A stretch of DNA of 64,000 bases from Planctomycetaceae bacterium. GTDB lineage: Bacteria; Planctomycetota; Phycisphaerae; UBA1845; UTPLA1. Shown in pieces: positions 42,294 to 52,534 of the stretch (position 1 is its first letter; every line of letters begins with the position of its first letter). Location of the stretch: contig CP030884.1 of assembly GCA_006969385.1 (NCBI GenBank), positions 4,768,249-4,832,248 of the forward strand. The letters run 5' to 3'. The notes under the pieces were generated by a model, which saw only the letters and a program-made list of their open reading frames with translations, searched no databases and was not told where the DNA came from. Position numbers and translations under genes: made by a program.

Positions 42294-43877
42294 ATGAAAA
42301 TCGACTTGAGCCAATACGACATCCAGGTTGAAGACGTGCATCGCAATCTTTCCGCCGCCCAATTATATCTGGAGGCGCTGCGGCTGGAGCCCGATTCTTC
42401 GCTATCCGACACCGGCGCGCTGATTGCCTACTCCGGCGCCAAGACCGGCCGCTCACCGAAAGATAAACGCATTGTGCGCGACCCCGAAACCGAACAGGAC
42501 ATTTGGTGGGGGCCGGTCAATATGGACATCGACGAGAGCGTGTTCAAAGTCAATCGCGAGCGCGCCCGCGACTATCTCAACACTTGCGATCGCCTCTACT
42601 GCGTCGATGCCTTTGCCGGTTGGGATCCCAAACATCGCCTCAAGATCCGCATCATCTGCTCGCGCCCATATCACGCGCTCTTTATGACGACGATGTTGAT
42701 TCGCCCCACGCTCGAAGAACTCGCAGACTTCGGCGAGCCCGACTACGTGATTTACAATGCAGGTAAGTTCCCGGCGAACCGCCAGACCACGGGCATGACG
42801 TCGAAAACCAGCGTCGATCTGTGCTTCCGCTCGGGCGAAATGGTCATCCTTGGAACGCAATACGCCGGCGAAATGAAAAAGGGCGTGTTCACGATTATGA
42901 ACTACCTGATGCCGCGCGACGGCATCTTATCGATGCATTGCTCGGCCACGGCGGATGTCAACACGGGCCGGTCGTCGATTCTGTTCGGCCTTTCGGGTAC
43001 GGGCAAGACCACGCTCTCGGCCGACCCGAAGCGGCTGCTTGTCGGTGATGACGAACACTGCTGGACCGACGAAGGCATCTTTAATATCGAGGGCGGTTGT
43101 TACGCCAAAGCCATCGACCTGACGCCGGAAAAAGAGCCCGACATTTTCAACGCCCTGCGCTTTGGTGCCGTTCTCGAAAATGTTGTGTTCGACGAGCAAA
43201 GTCACGCCGTTAAATTTGCCGATGCGAGCATCACGCAAAACACGCGCGGCGCGTATCCCATCGAATTCATCAGCAACGCCAAGATTCCCTGTGTTGCCGA
43301 CCATCCGACCGATGTGATCTTCCTCACGTGCGATGCCTTCGGTGTCTTACCGCCGGTCAGCCGATTGACGCAGGCGCATGCGATGTATCACTTCATCAGC
43401 GGCTACACGGCTAAGGTCGCCGGCACCGAGATGGGCGTGACCGAGCCGGAAGCGACTTTCTCGCCCTGCTTCGGCGGGCCGTTTTTGGTTTGGCACCCCG
43501 CCAAATATGCCGAATTGCTCGCGAACAAAATGGCAAAGCACAAGACCAATGTTTGGTTGGTCAACACCGGTTGGAGCGGCGGCGCGTACGGCACGGGCGA
43601 GCGCATGAAGCTATCTATCACGCGCAGTATCATCGACGCCATTCACAGTGGAAATCTGCGAAACGCTACCGTCGAAAAAGACCCGATCTTTGGTTTCGAC
43701 GTCCTCACGTCGTGCCCCGCCGTCGAGTCGAAGATGCTTATTCCAAAGAACACGTGGGCGGATAAATCCAAATACAACGCCACAGCCAAGAAGCTGGCCG
43801 AACTCTTCCGCACCAACTTCAAGAAATATGAGGAGGGTGCGAGCGAAGATATTCGCAACGCCGGCCCACAGATTTAG
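42294..43877 (+). CDS. pckA: Phosphoenolpyruvate carboxykinase (ATP)
   Basis: 527 aa. Gluconeogenic enzyme converting oxaloacetate and ATP into phosphoenolpyruvate, ADP and CO2. The kinase-1a loop GLSGTGKTTLSADPKRLLV, the metal/ATP site LLVGDDEHCWTDEG, RTGRSPKDK-like substrate loop (AKTGRSPKDKRIV) and NTGWSGGAYG are all conserved. Length is typical. The insertion element ends about 200 bases upstream, so its promoter region might be partly formed by foreign sequence. Confidence 0.97.
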   Translation: MKIDLSQYDIQVEDVHRNLSAAQLYLEALRLEPDSSLSDTGALIAYSGAKTGRSPKDKRIVRDPETEQDIWWGPVNMDIDESVFKVNRERARDYLNTCDRLYCVDAFAGWDPKHRLKIRIICSRPYHALFMTTMLIRPTLEELADFGEPDYVIYNAGKFPANRQTTGMTSKTSVDLCFRSGEMVILGTQYAGEMKKGVFTIMNYLMPRDGILSMHCSATADVNTGRSSILFGLSGTGKTTLSADPKRLLVGDDEHCWTDEGIFNIEGGCYAKAIDLTPEKEPDIFNALRFGAVLENVVFDEQSHAVKFADASITQNTRGAYPIEFISNAKIPCVADHPTDVIFLTCDAFGVLPPVSRLTQAHAMYHFISGYTAKVAGTEMGVTEPEATFSPCFGGPFLVWHPAKYAELLANKMAKHKTNVWLVNTGWSGGAYGTGERMKLSITRSIIDAIHSGNLRNATVEKDPIFGFDVLTSCPAVESKMLIPKNTWADKSKYNATAKKLAELFRTNFKKYEEGASEDIRNAGPQI

Positions 43878-44003
43878 CAAAAAAAAATCAACCGCGGCTT
43901 AGTTTGAGGTGTAGGTGTTCACCGGCAAGTAGCCGATGCCACCATTCCGCGTCGAATTTGATCAGGAACCCCATGCACTTCGGTTCGCGGTATGCCAATC
44001 GCG

Positions 44004-45332
44004 CTAACGCAGGGACTTCATTACGTCGCTCGCCTTCGCAATAGTCTCGTCGATCACCGCGTCGCTATGGGCTAGCGATACAAACCACGCTTCAAACCCA
44101 CTCGGCGGCAGATGGATTCCTTTGTCGAGCATGCCATGGAAGAACCGACCGAACGTGTCCATATCGGCCGCTTGTGCATCCGAATAATTTTCAACCTTTT
44201 CGATACCGAAGAAAATGGTCAACATCGACCCGACGCGCTGCACGCATCCGCGCAAACCGGCATCGCGTATCGAACGTTGCAATCCATCGGACAATCGTAG
44301 ACCACGCTCTTCCAACGTTTGATAGGCGGTGGCGTCCAGTAGGTCGAGCGTTGCAACGCCGCCCGTCATGGCCAGTGGATTACCAGAGAACGTCCCCGCC
44401 TGATAAACCGGCCCGGATGGCGCGACCCGATTCATCAATGCCGCGCTGCCGCCGTAGGCACCGATCGGTATGCCGCCGCCGATCACTTTGCCGAGTGTCG
44501 TGAGGTCCGGCGTGACGCCATAAAATTGCTGCGCGCCGCCGGGAGCCAGCCGACCACCCGTCATCACCTCATCAAAGATCAGCAGCGTGTCATCGCGTTG
44601 CGTTATTTCTCGTAGTCCTTCCAAGAAGCCTTTTAGCGGCGGCACCACGCCCATGTTGGCGGCGACGGGCTCCACTATGACGGCGGCAATCTGCCCGCGC
44701 TGCTCGTTGAACAGTCTTTCGACCGCCTCCAGATTTCCAAAATCGACCGTCACTGTTTGCGCCACATCCGCCGCCACCACGCCCGGCGAATCGGGCAACC
44801 CCAACGTCGCCACGCCCGAACCGGCGCGCGCCAACATGCCGTTCATATGACCGTGGTAACAACCGGCGAACTTAACAATGCGTTCGCGACCCGTTGCGGC
44901 CCGCGCGAGACGAACGGCACTCATGACAGCCTCTGTACCGGAGTTGGTCATGCGCACTTTCTCAATGGAATCGAATCGCTTAACGATGCGCTCGGCCAAG
45001 GCAACCTCTTGCGCGCAACACGTACCGAACGCCGTACCGTTGGCTACCACGGCTTGTAACGCGGCGACGACCTGCGGATGAGCATGCCCCGCGATCGCCG
45101 GTCCCCAAGCGCCGATGTAATCGATATAGCGCCGCCCTTCGACGTCGGTGAGATAACATCCTTGCGCTTCTTGAATATAAACAGGCTGACCGCCGACGGA
45201 TCGAAATGAGCGCACCGGCGAATTGACGCCGCCAGGCATGAGCGCCTGTGCACGCTCGAATAATTCGGACGACGTATGGGTAGTAACGAAACTCGTCGCT
45301 GAGGTGTTTTCGCGCGAAGCAGATGCGGACAT
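44004..45332 (-). CDS. hemL: Glutamate-1-semialdehyde 2,1-aminomutase
   Basis: 442 aa. Second step of the C5 pathway, giving 5-aminolevulinate. PLP-dependent class III fold with MPGGVNSPVRSF, the phosphate-binding SGTEAVMSAVRLARA, IFDEVMTG, and the Schiff-base Lys in TLGKVIGGGIPIGAYGG. It is the last gene of the long tetrapyrrole operon, its ATG one base after the hemB stop. Confidence 0.97.
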   Translation of the reverse strand: MSASASRENTSATSFVTTHTSSELFERAQALMPGGVNSPVRSFRSVGGQPVYIQEAQGCYLTDVEGRRYIDYIGAWGPAIAGHAHPQVVAALQAVVANGTAFGTCCAQEVALAERIVKRFDSIEKVRMTNSGTEAVMSAVRLARAATGRERIVKFAGCYHGHMNGMLARAGSGVATLGLPDSPGVVAADVAQTVTVDFGNLEAVERLFNEQRGQIAAVIVEPVAANMGVVPPLKGFLEGLREITQRDDTLLIFDEVMTGGRLAPGGAQQFYGVTPDLTTLGKVIGGGIPIGAYGGSAALMNRVAPSGPVYQAGTFSGNPLAMTGGVATLDLLDATAYQTLEERGLRLSDGLQRSIRDAGLRGCVQRVGSMLTIFFGIEKVENYSDAQAADMDTFGRFFHGMLDKGIHLPPSGFEAWFVSLAHSDAVIDETIAKASDVMKSLR

Positions 45333-45333
45333 A

Positions 45334-46317
45334 TCAACTATCTTGGTGTAACCAGCGCGCCGCGTCCAACGCGAAGTACGTCAGAATCATATCGGCCCCG
45401 GCGCGCTTGATGGATAGCAGGGTTTCCAACGCAATCTTGCGTTCGTCGATCCAACCGTTTGCGGCCGCCGCCTTGATCATGCTGTATTCGCCGCTAACCT
45501 GATACGCCGCCAACGGCACGCCCTTAAACGCGTGATGCAGGCCCGACAAAACGTCGAGATAACTCAGCGCCGGCTTCACCATTAGCATGTCGGCCCCCTC
45601 CTGCAGATCGATTTCCGCCTCGCGCTGGGCTTCGCGATGGTTGGCCGGATCCATCTGGTGCGTACGTCGATCGCCGAACGACGGCGCGCAATCCGCCGCG
45701 TCCCGAAACGGACCATAAAACGCCGACGCATATTTGACCGCGTACGATAGTATCGCCGTATCTGTCTGGTCGTTTTCATCGAGCGCATTGCGAATCGCTG
45801 CGACCATGCCATCCATCATACCGCTCGGTGCGACGATATCCGCCCCCGCCCGCGCGTAAGCCAGCGCAGCTTTCTGCAATGCCACCAACGTGCGATCGTT
45901 ATCGACCGCCTCACCATTCAGCATGCCGCAATGGCCGTGGCTGGTATATTCGCAAAGGCACACATCGGCTATAAGCGTGAGATCCGGCAGCAACTCACGA
46001 AGTTGCCGCAACGCTTGACACACAACGCCGTCGTCATTCCACGCACCGCTACCCTCAGCATCTTTTTTCGCGGGAATGCCGAAGAGCATCAGCGCCAGAA
46101 CACCCGAGCCGTTCAATCTTTCGGCGAAACGTTCGAGTTGGCAAACCGCGTAGCGCTCGACGCCGGGCATTGACGAGACCGGCCCGGCATCCGATTCACG
46201 TTCGGCAACAAAGATCGGCAAGACCAAATCGGTAACGTGCAAGCGCGTTTCGCGCGTGAGGGCGCGCATGCTTTCACTACCGCGTCTGCGCCGCATGCGG
46301 AATTTCAGTGGCGTCAT
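45334..46317 (-). CDS. hemB: Delta-aminolevulinic acid dehydratase (porphobilinogen synthase)
   Basis: 327 aa. Condenses two 5-aminolevulinates into porphobilinogen. Active-site motifs: Zn-binding DVCLCEYTSHGHCG (three Cys, so the Zn-dependent type), APSGMMDGMV with the first Lys region, and MLMVKPALSYLDV with the Schiff-base Lys. ATGA overlap with the upstream gene. Confidence 0.97.
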   Translation of the reverse strand: MTPLKFRMRRRRGSESMRALTRETRLHVTDLVLPIFVAERESDAGPVSSMPGVERYAVCQLERFAERLNGSGVLALMLFGIPAKKDAEGSGAWNDDGVVCQALRQLRELLPDLTLIADVCLCEYTSHGHCGMLNGEAVDNDRTLVALQKAALAYARAGADIVAPSGMMDGMVAAIRNALDENDQTDTAILSYAVKYASAFYGPFRDAADCAPSFGDRRTHQMDPANHREAQREAEIDLQEGADMLMVKPALSYLDVLSGLHHAFKGVPLAAYQVSGEYSMIKAAAANGWIDERKIALETLLSIKRAGADMILTYFALDAARWLHQDS

Positions 46318-47888
46318 ACCGTCACCTCCTGCAAGGCATCGAAGTGTGCCACCAAGGCCCGCACCAACCCATCCGAGCCGGGTTCCCGCGGTACGATGTC
46401 AACTCGGATACCAAGCTCATTGGCAGCGTCCGCCGTTGTCGGGCCGATGCATCCGATGATCGCATTGCCAACTTCGATTTGTTGCCGTGCATAACTTTCA
46501 ACGGCCGATGGGCTGCAAAATAGGATCGCATCGACGCCATCGTTGAGTCGGGCGCGCTGCTCGTGGCTTAACGCTTGCGGATGGGTTCGGTAAACAATCG
46601 GATCGATGACGGTGCAACCGGTCGTCGTGAGATTGTCCTTCATAGTTGGCAGCGCGAGATTACCACGCGGGAACAGCACGCGCGGATTTGAAAGTTTTTC
46701 TTCCTCTATTCGGCCGATTAGCTCGCTCGCTAACTCGGTCGCCAATGCCCGTATTGGGACCAAATCCGCGTGCAAACCAAACTCTGATAATGCCGCCGCC
46801 GTTCCTTTGCCCAAGGCCGTGACGCGCGCGCGCCCCACCGTGCGCGCGTCGTATCCAGCCGCGCGCAATAGTTGCCAAAATGACCGCACGCCATGGACCG
46901 ATGTAAAGACCAGCCAATCGAAGCATCCGTCGCGCAATTCATCGAATACGTTGCGTAGCGAATCCGTCATCGGCTCAGTTGCAATGGCAATCAACGGGCA
47001 ATGCACAATCTCCGCGCCGTGAGCATGCAACAATCGATGCAGATTGCTCGATGTGGTTTCAGCTTGCGTAACGACCACGCGCCGACCGGCAAGCGCACGC
47101 ATATGATGTCGTCTATCTTCTTCATCCATACGGTTCACGATGTCTTCAGCATGGGCGGCAACATCGTCAGCCCTCGCTGCGACGGAACCGACGACCGTCA
47201 CGACGGGTGACGACAAACCAGCGGCGTCCACGCGGTCTGCGATATTCGCAAGCGTGCCAGTGACCACACGCTGGGCGGGAGTGGTCGCGCTGGCAATCGT
47301 TGCCGCTGAAGTATCCGCGTTGCGACCGGCTTTAATCAGTCGCCTTGTCAACGGCCGTAACGCACGCAATCCCATCAGCACGACCAGCGTATCGAGCTTG
47401 GCCAACCCATCGAAATCGTAATCAGGGATTTCGCCGGTCTCGGCATGCGCCGTAAGAACGGTGAAGTGTCGCGCGACGCCGCGTAGGGTGACGGGAATAC
47501 CGGCTGCTGCCGGCGCGGCCAACGCGCTCGAAACGCCGGGGATCACATCGCACGCGATGCCTGCCGCGCGACAGACATCGACCTCTTCGCTACCACGGCC
47601 AAATACAAATGGGTCGCCGCCCTTCAGTCGCACAACCAACTTGCCTGCCCGCGCATATTCGATCAGTTGCTGATTGATGTCGTGCTGCGGGTTCTGACTG
47701 CTTCGCGGCATCTTGCCGACGTCAATCAACATCGCTCCGGTTAGCGCTTCGTTCAATAACATATGCCCAATCAGTCGGTCGTACAGCACAACATCCGCGC
47801 GGCGTAGATAGTCCAGCCCCTTGACTGTGATGAGCCCCGGATCACCGGGACCGGCACCGACCAAGATCACGCGACCGCCCGCCGTCAT
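46314..47888 (-). CDS. cobA-hemD: Fused uroporphyrinogen-III methyltransferase / uroporphyrinogen-III synthase
   Basis: 524 aa. The first ~250 residues are a SAM-dependent CobA/SUMT (VGAGPGDPGLITVKG, VRLKGGDPFVFGRGSEE), making precorrin-2 from uroporphyrinogen III. The last ~250 residues are HemD (GRRVVVTQAETTSSNLH ... VDAILFCSPSAVESYARQ), which closes the ring of hydroxymethylbilane. Fusion of both activities is common in planctomycetes and Gram positives. The fusion favours flow toward siroheme. ATGA overlap with hemC. Confidence 0.96.
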   Translation of the reverse strand: MTAGGRVILVGAGPGDPGLITVKGLDYLRRADVVLYDRLIGHMLLNEALTGAMLIDVGKMPRSSQNPQHDINQQLIEYARAGKLVVRLKGGDPFVFGRGSEEVDVCRAAGIACDVIPGVSSALAAPAAAGIPVTLRGVARHFTVLTAHAETGEIPDYDFDGLAKLDTLVVLMGLRALRPLTRRLIKAGRNADTSAATIASATTPAQRVVTGTLANIADRVDAAGLSSPVVTVVGSVAARADDVAAHAEDIVNRMDEEDRRHHMRALAGRRVVVTQAETTSSNLHRLLHAHGAEIVHCPLIAIATEPMTDSLRNVFDELRDGCFDWLVFTSVHGVRSFWQLLRAAGYDARTVGRARVTALGKGTAAALSEFGLHADLVPIRALATELASELIGRIEEEKLSNPRVLFPRGNLALPTMKDNLTTTGCTVIDPIVYRTHPQALSHEQRARLNDGVDAILFCSPSAVESYARQQIEVGNAIIGCIGPTTADAANELGIRVDIVPREPGSDGLVRALVAHFDALQEVTV

Positions 47889-48835
47889 ACTACCACCCGA
47901 ATAGTCGTTCGCGTTAACTCATTGACCAACAGTTCAATCTGCTCGCTTAACGTGAAAAAATTGCCTTGAAGCGATTCATCAACTCGCGTGATGCCCTTTT
48001 CATCTATGACGCGCACGATGAGATTGAATAAGTCGTCGCCGATGGGTTGTGCATGCACGGCAACGCACGGCGCGAGCGGGTCAAGCATGGCCAGCGCCGT
48101 TCGTTCGATATCTACTGCCTCATGAAGTGCACGATCATCGATTCGACCGACCAATGCTTGAAAATCTGCATCGTCGGATCGCACCTGCACGGCCAACGCG
48201 CCTTGGGCCGGCGCAGGCACCATCGTATCGACACTGAAACACTCAGTAATCGCACCTTCCATGCCCAGCCGCTGTAATCCGGCGACTGCCAGCACGATGG
48301 CGTCAAAAAGACCGTCTTGTAATTGTCTGACACGCGAAGGCACGTCACCGCGCAACGGTTTAATCACTAAATCATCGCGCATTTGAAGTAACTGTGCCGA
48401 GCGTCGGGCGCTACAGGTACCAACGATGGCACCCGTCGGTAAATCCGTCAACGTCCAACCGTTGCGCGCGACGAGTGCATCGCGCGGATCGGCACGCACC
48501 GGCACGGCCGCGACCATAGTTCCCGATGTCGGTTGCGTTGCCAAGTCTTTATAGCTATGCACGGCCAGATCGATTTCACCTCGTACCAAGGCTTGCTCGA
48601 TCTCATCGGCAAACGGCGTCGCGCCAACAAAGCCAGTTAGCGGCGTAACCAGATCGCGATCGCCCAACGTGTCGATTTCAACCATCTCCACGTTGACCGA
48701 ATGTTCAGCTAATCGCCGTGCAACATGCAGTGCCTGCCACTGGGCAAGTCGACTGCCGCGCGTTCCCAAGCGGTAATGGTGGCGTGGCAGTTGCACGGAC
48801 GGAACCGACACGGGTTGCTCACATTTATTTCTCAT
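47885..48835 (-). CDS. hemC: Hydroxymethylbilane synthase (porphobilinogen deaminase)
   Basis: 316 aa. Polymerises four porphobilinogens. Substrate-binding segments LGTRGSRLAQWQA, AVHSYKDLATQPTSG, TCSARRSAQLLQM and PAPAQGALAVQVR are clear; the dipyrromethane cofactor would attach to the Cys in LAPCVAVHAQPIG. Overlaps sirB/cbiX by four bases. Confidence 0.96.
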   Translation of the reverse strand: MRNKCEQPVSVPSVQLPRHHYRLGTRGSRLAQWQALHVARRLAEHSVNVEMVEIDTLGDRDLVTPLTGFVGATPFADEIEQALVRGEIDLAVHSYKDLATQPTSGTMVAAVPVRADPRDALVARNGWTLTDLPTGAIVGTCSARRSAQLLQMRDDLVIKPLRGDVPSRVRQLQDGLFDAIVLAVAGLQRLGMEGAITECFSVDTMVPAPAQGALAVQVRSDDADFQALVGRIDDRALHEAVDIERTALAMLDPLAPCVAVHAQPIGDDLFNLIVRVIDEKGITRVDESLQGNFFTLSEQIELLVNELTRTTIRVVV

Positions 48836-49620
48836 ACACGCGCCGCCTTTATGTCTGCCAACGCCTCGCCTGCAACGCTACGGATAACATCCACAATGCC
48901 GGGCATCCAACCCAACGGTGGTAATAGAATCGTTATTCCGTCATCTCGCCGAAGCGAAACCGGTTCGAAATAGCCGCGCGTTAGCGTATCCATGCCCAAC
49001 GCGCTGGGAATGTCCGCCAACACATGCTCGCCGCCACCGAATAGGAAGGGAATCACGATCAAGTCACCGCTTGGCCCATTGGAGAGTATCGACGCGATCG
49101 ACGGCGGCTCATCCAGGAATGCTGTCAGTACACCCCTTAACGGAATCGCTTCCGCTAACGCTTGCGCAACTGCTTTCGTTCGCTTACTACTCTTGGCATT
49201 GCGAGTCGTTCCATGACCCACGACCAATACACCGGTCGTCGACGAATTGAGCGAATACTGCGCCAATACGTCGTGAACGGCGTTGGCTAACATCGATTCT
49301 ATCTCAGTTGCAACGCCGATCGGCGGCGCGATGGTGACTTCGATAGGTTCGGTCTCGGTTTGTCCTGCCAACAATCGTCGCGGCAATACGTCGTTGGCGA
49401 AGTAGCCATCGCTGGTCATCAACGGGACAACCACGGCACGCGTGCCTTTAACTTCTGGTAATGCGTCCTCAAACGTCGGCGTTCCCTTATTGAATATTGA
49501 CAAAACCCGACCAAACCCACCATCGCTCTGTAACTCGCTCGCCATTGCGCGCACTCTGGCGTTCGATTCCGAATCGTCACCATCACCGTGGGCCGCCAAG
49601 ATCAATGTCGTTTGCATCAT
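48832..49620 (-). CDS. Sirohydrochlorin chelatase, two-domain CbiX/SirB type
   Basis: 262 aa with two related halves, each beginning with a CbiX signature: ILAAHGDGDDSESNARVR at the N-terminus and LVVGHGTTRNAKSSKRTKAV from residue ~130. One His of each half could bind metal. In this context it probably inserts iron into sirohydrochlorin to make siroheme; cobalt insertion for B12 is the alternative. No precorrin-2 dehydrogenase is encoded nearby. Confidence 0.87.
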   Translation of the reverse strand: MMQTTLILAAHGDGDDSESNARVRAMASELQSDGGFGRVLSIFNKGTPTFEDALPEVKGTRAVVVPLMTSDGYFANDVLPRRLLAGQTETEPIEVTIAPPIGVATEIESMLANAVHDVLAQYSLNSSTTGVLVVGHGTTRNAKSSKRTKAVAQALAEAIPLRGVLTAFLDEPPSIASILSNGPSGDLIVIPFLFGGGEHVLADIPSALGMDTLTRGYFEPVSLRRDDGITILLPPLGWMPGIVDVIRSVAGEALADIKAARV

Positions 49621-50660
49621 GCGGCGGCCCCTTGCTCAATACTTTTACGATTGACAAGTGCTCCCTGCGCCAACCGTTCGTGCGCCGCAACTCGTCTCTT
49701 TGACCAATCTAAATATCGCCGTGACTCTTGGGCGACGATTTTCTTGGCACCCTCCAATACATCACTCATCAATGCTCGTGCACCGGGCAAAGACTCCAAA
49801 TCGAAGAAGGCGGCACAACGCTCGCGCACGACCGCATCAACGTTGCGCGGCATGCCTAGGTCGACAATGCACTGCGGCAATTGAAGGCCATTCATTACAT
49901 CCTTCGTCACGATCGGTTGCCGCGCTGCCGTACAACACACGGCCGCCCGTGCGACGGACAACCGTTGTGCGAGTTCATTCCAGCCGTGCCATTTGCATCC
50001 AACGCGCTTGGCAAGGTCTCGTCCGCGTTGTTCGTGGCGGCTAACGATTTCAATTGCCCGATGCCCACAGACGCGCAATCCAAGCGCCACCTCATGCGCC
50101 AGTGACCCACTACCGACGATCGCCACCGATTCGTCGTGCGACACGTGCCCATTCAGAATCTCTATTGACTGCGTTGCATACGAAGTAGCCAACTGCCTGA
50201 TGCCCGTCTCGCGGCGGACGCGCCTGCCGCACGCAATCGCCGCGCGAAACAAAGCCGACAGCAACGGGTCGGTCGCCCCTTGCTCATCAGCCGCCAGAAA
50301 AGCGTCGCGCACCTGCCCGAGGATATGATCTTCGCCCGGCAGAGGTGAATCCAACCCAGCAGCAACCATTAATAAATGCTCGACGGCCGACTGCCCCGCG
50401 CGACACACGGCGTAATCGTCAAAAAAGGCCGCGTCGATGCCAAAGAAATCGCCCCACGCGATATATTGATCGACGTTTTGCGTAGCCACGTAAATCTCAA
50501 AGCGCCCGCACGTACTCAGCACCACCGCACCCTCAAATCGCTTGCACAGTTCGGCGCGAAACGACGCCAAGTCATCGCGTCGGCGTGCTAAAAACTCACG
50601 GACTTCGACCGGTGCACGCTTATGAGAAAAACTGATGCAGTGAATGCGGTTCAACATCAC
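49617..50660 (-). CDS. hemA: Glutamyl-tRNA reductase
   Basis: 347 aa. First committed step of C5 tetrapyrrole synthesis, NADPH-dependent reduction of glutamyl-tRNA. The catalytic Cys51 sits in LSTCGRFEIYV (normally LSTCNRTE; Asn and Thr differ), followed by AGLDSPLPGEDHILGQVRDAF and the NADPH fold VAIVGSGSLAHEVALGL. The C-terminal dimerisation helix is shorter than usual (typical length 410-450). ATGA overlap with the sulfite reductase gene. Confidence 0.95.
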   Translation of the reverse strand: MMLNRIHCISFSHKRAPVEVREFLARRRDDLASFRAELCKRFEGAVVLSTCGRFEIYVATQNVDQYIAWGDFFGIDAAFFDDYAVCRAGQSAVEHLLMVAAGLDSPLPGEDHILGQVRDAFLAADEQGATDPLLSALFRAAIACGRRVRRETGIRQLATSYATQSIEILNGHVSHDESVAIVGSGSLAHEVALGLRVCGHRAIEIVSRHEQRGRDLAKRVGCKWHGWNELAQRLSVARAAVCCTAARQPIVTKDVMNGLQLPQCIVDLGMPRNVDAVVRERCAAFFDLESLPGARALMSDVLEGAKKIVAQESRRYLDWSKRRVAAHERLAQGALVNRKSIEQGAAA

Positions 50661-52396
50661 GACGCATCCGATGCTTCGCCATTCACCAACGGCGTTTCGG
50701 CCCCCGTGATGATCCGTCGCGGTTCGACATCACCGCGCCAACGGCGGTAGTAATTGCTGAAACTCTCATCGGCTTCGCGTTGATCGACCCACTGTTGCAA
50801 CAACGGTCGCAGGCTATCGATCATCTGCGGCATCGGCACGTCCGCCGCATATAAATCCACGACGCGATCGCCGGCCAAACCGCCGCCCACGTAGATGTTG
50901 TACTTCTCGCCCGGCTTGCGACCGACGAACGCGATATCCGCCGTGTAGGGACGAGAACAACCATTCGGGCAGCCGGTCATACGCACCGTCAACGGATCGT
51001 CGGAAACGCCGAGTCGCTGCAGTTCATTCTCCAATTCGGTGATCACATCCGGCATGACGCGCTCGGACTCGGTAATCGCCAAACCGCACGTCGGCAACGC
51101 CGGGCAGGCCATCGAATAGCGCCGCGCTGCTAGTAAGTCACGCGGTAGCGTTACACCCGCAGCTTGCAAACGCGCTTCGATGTCATCAACCGCCGCCGAA
51201 TCGAGGTTTGTCAGGATAATATTCTGCTGCGCCGTCAGGCGAATCAACGGTCGATGATCTTGTACGATCTCGCGCAATGCCGTACGTAACGAGAAGTTCT
51301 CACGGTCCAACACGCGGCCATTCTCAACGAATACTCCGTAATAGTCTGCAGTCGGTTCTTGGTGATGGCCGAGATGATCGTGAAAGAATAACTGCCCCAA
51401 TTCTCGCGGCGGTGCCAATTCAAAATTTGCGAGTTCGACAAAGACGCGTCGAAATTCGTCAAGTCCCCATGCTTCGACGAGATATTTCAAGCGCGCGTGC
51501 TTGCGATCCGACCGATTGCCATGATCGCGAAAAATCATTGCGACGGTTCGCACGGCGTCGATGGCATGCTCCGGCTGAACGAATCCCAGCGAATCGCCCA
51601 GGCGTGCGAAGGTACTTGCTTTCTCGTGCGTCAATCCCAAACCGCCGCCGACGATCACCTGATAACCGACCACGGCATCGCCTTCGGTAATCGCAATCAA
51701 GCCGACGTCGCATGCGTGCACGTCAACGCAGTTGTCCGAATCGAGAGCAATCGCCGTCTTAAACTTGCGCGGCAGGTACTGATCGCCGTAGAAGTCTTCC
51801 TCCTCTTTCGTCGACACGACCTTGTCTTCGCCCAGCCAAATCTCGTGATACGCATTGGTTCTGGGACGCAACGCCGCCGCCAAATCGGTCGCCAACTTCT
51901 GCACCGCCCGATGGGGTTCGTCTTCGATCGGTGCCGGGCAAGTCATGACATTACGTTGCACATCGCCGCAGGCACCGAGGGTTGTCATCAGGGCATTACT
52001 GATCGCCGCGATATGCGCTCGCAAATTCTCTTTGTGCACGCCGTGGAACTGAATTCCCTGCCGGGTTGTGATGCGCAGCGTGCCGTTGGCGTACTTATCC
52101 GCCAGTTCGTCGATCACGAGATACTGCTCAGCCGTCAGCGCGCCGCCGGGGATGGCGATCCGCACCATAAACGAATAGTCGGGCTCCTCGCCTTCTTTAC
52201 GTCGATCCTTGCGCACATCACGGTCATCCTGCTGATAGATGCCGTGAAACTTGAGCAATTGGCCGTCGTCGTGGTCGAAATGCGAGACCCCGGACTGCAG
52301 CGTTTGGTCGATCGAGCCGCGCAGATGTTGGCTGTCGCGCTTGGCGGTCTCGACCTTGGTTTGCTTAGGTTGGTTTTGGTCGTCGGATGCTGACAT
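50657..52396 (-). CDS. Siroheme 4Fe-4S sulfite/nitrite reductase
   Basis: 579 aa. Two repeated ferredoxin-like and sulfite reductase half domains. The 4Fe-4S and siroheme cysteines occur in CPALPTCGLA and TGCPNGCSRP. The gene lies immediately after cysH and in the siroheme operon, so it is read as assimilatory sulfite reductase (CysI/Sir); a nitrite reductase (NirA) assignment is possible on sequence alone. Six-electron reduction of sulfite to sulfide requires siroheme, which the following genes make. Confidence 0.94.
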   Translation of the reverse strand: MSASDDQNQPKQTKVETAKRDSQHLRGSIDQTLQSGVSHFDHDDGQLLKFHGIYQQDDRDVRKDRRKEGEEPDYSFMVRIAIPGGALTAEQYLVIDELADKYANGTLRITTRQGIQFHGVHKENLRAHIAAISNALMTTLGACGDVQRNVMTCPAPIEDEPHRAVQKLATDLAAALRPRTNAYHEIWLGEDKVVSTKEEEDFYGDQYLPRKFKTAIALDSDNCVDVHACDVGLIAITEGDAVVGYQVIVGGGLGLTHEKASTFARLGDSLGFVQPEHAIDAVRTVAMIFRDHGNRSDRKHARLKYLVEAWGLDEFRRVFVELANFELAPPRELGQLFFHDHLGHHQEPTADYYGVFVENGRVLDRENFSLRTALREIVQDHRPLIRLTAQQNIILTNLDSAAVDDIEARLQAAGVTLPRDLLAARRYSMACPALPTCGLAITESERVMPDVITELENELQRLGVSDDPLTVRMTGCPNGCSRPYTADIAFVGRKPGEKYNIYVGGGLAGDRVVDLYAADVPMPQMIDSLRPLLQQWVDQREADESFSNYYRRWRGDVEPRRIITGAETPLVNGEASDAS

Positions 52397-52481
52397 GGGT
52401 ATCGAAGTTTCTTGCTAACGCGTCGATATTCAAACGCGTTTCATTGTGTCGATTCAAGATTCGTTGGTGACGCTGATGGTC

Positions 52482-52505
52482 GGTGCATCGAGGGATGCAC
52501 CCTAC
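52482..52505 (-). repeat. REP palindrome with GTAG foot (class GGTGCATC)
   Basis: On the minus strand: GTAG + GGTGCATC-CCTC-GATGCACC, a perfect 8-bp hairpin. It sits in the 138-bp gap between cysH and the sulfite reductase gene. Confidence 0.75.
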
Positions 52506-52534
52506 ATCTGTCGTCGGCGGAATCAGTCCGTTCC

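Noticed and set aside
43878..43900. A-run with CCGCGG after pckA as terminator of hemL
   Set aside because: Stem is too weak and the distance to the hemL stop is over 100 bases.
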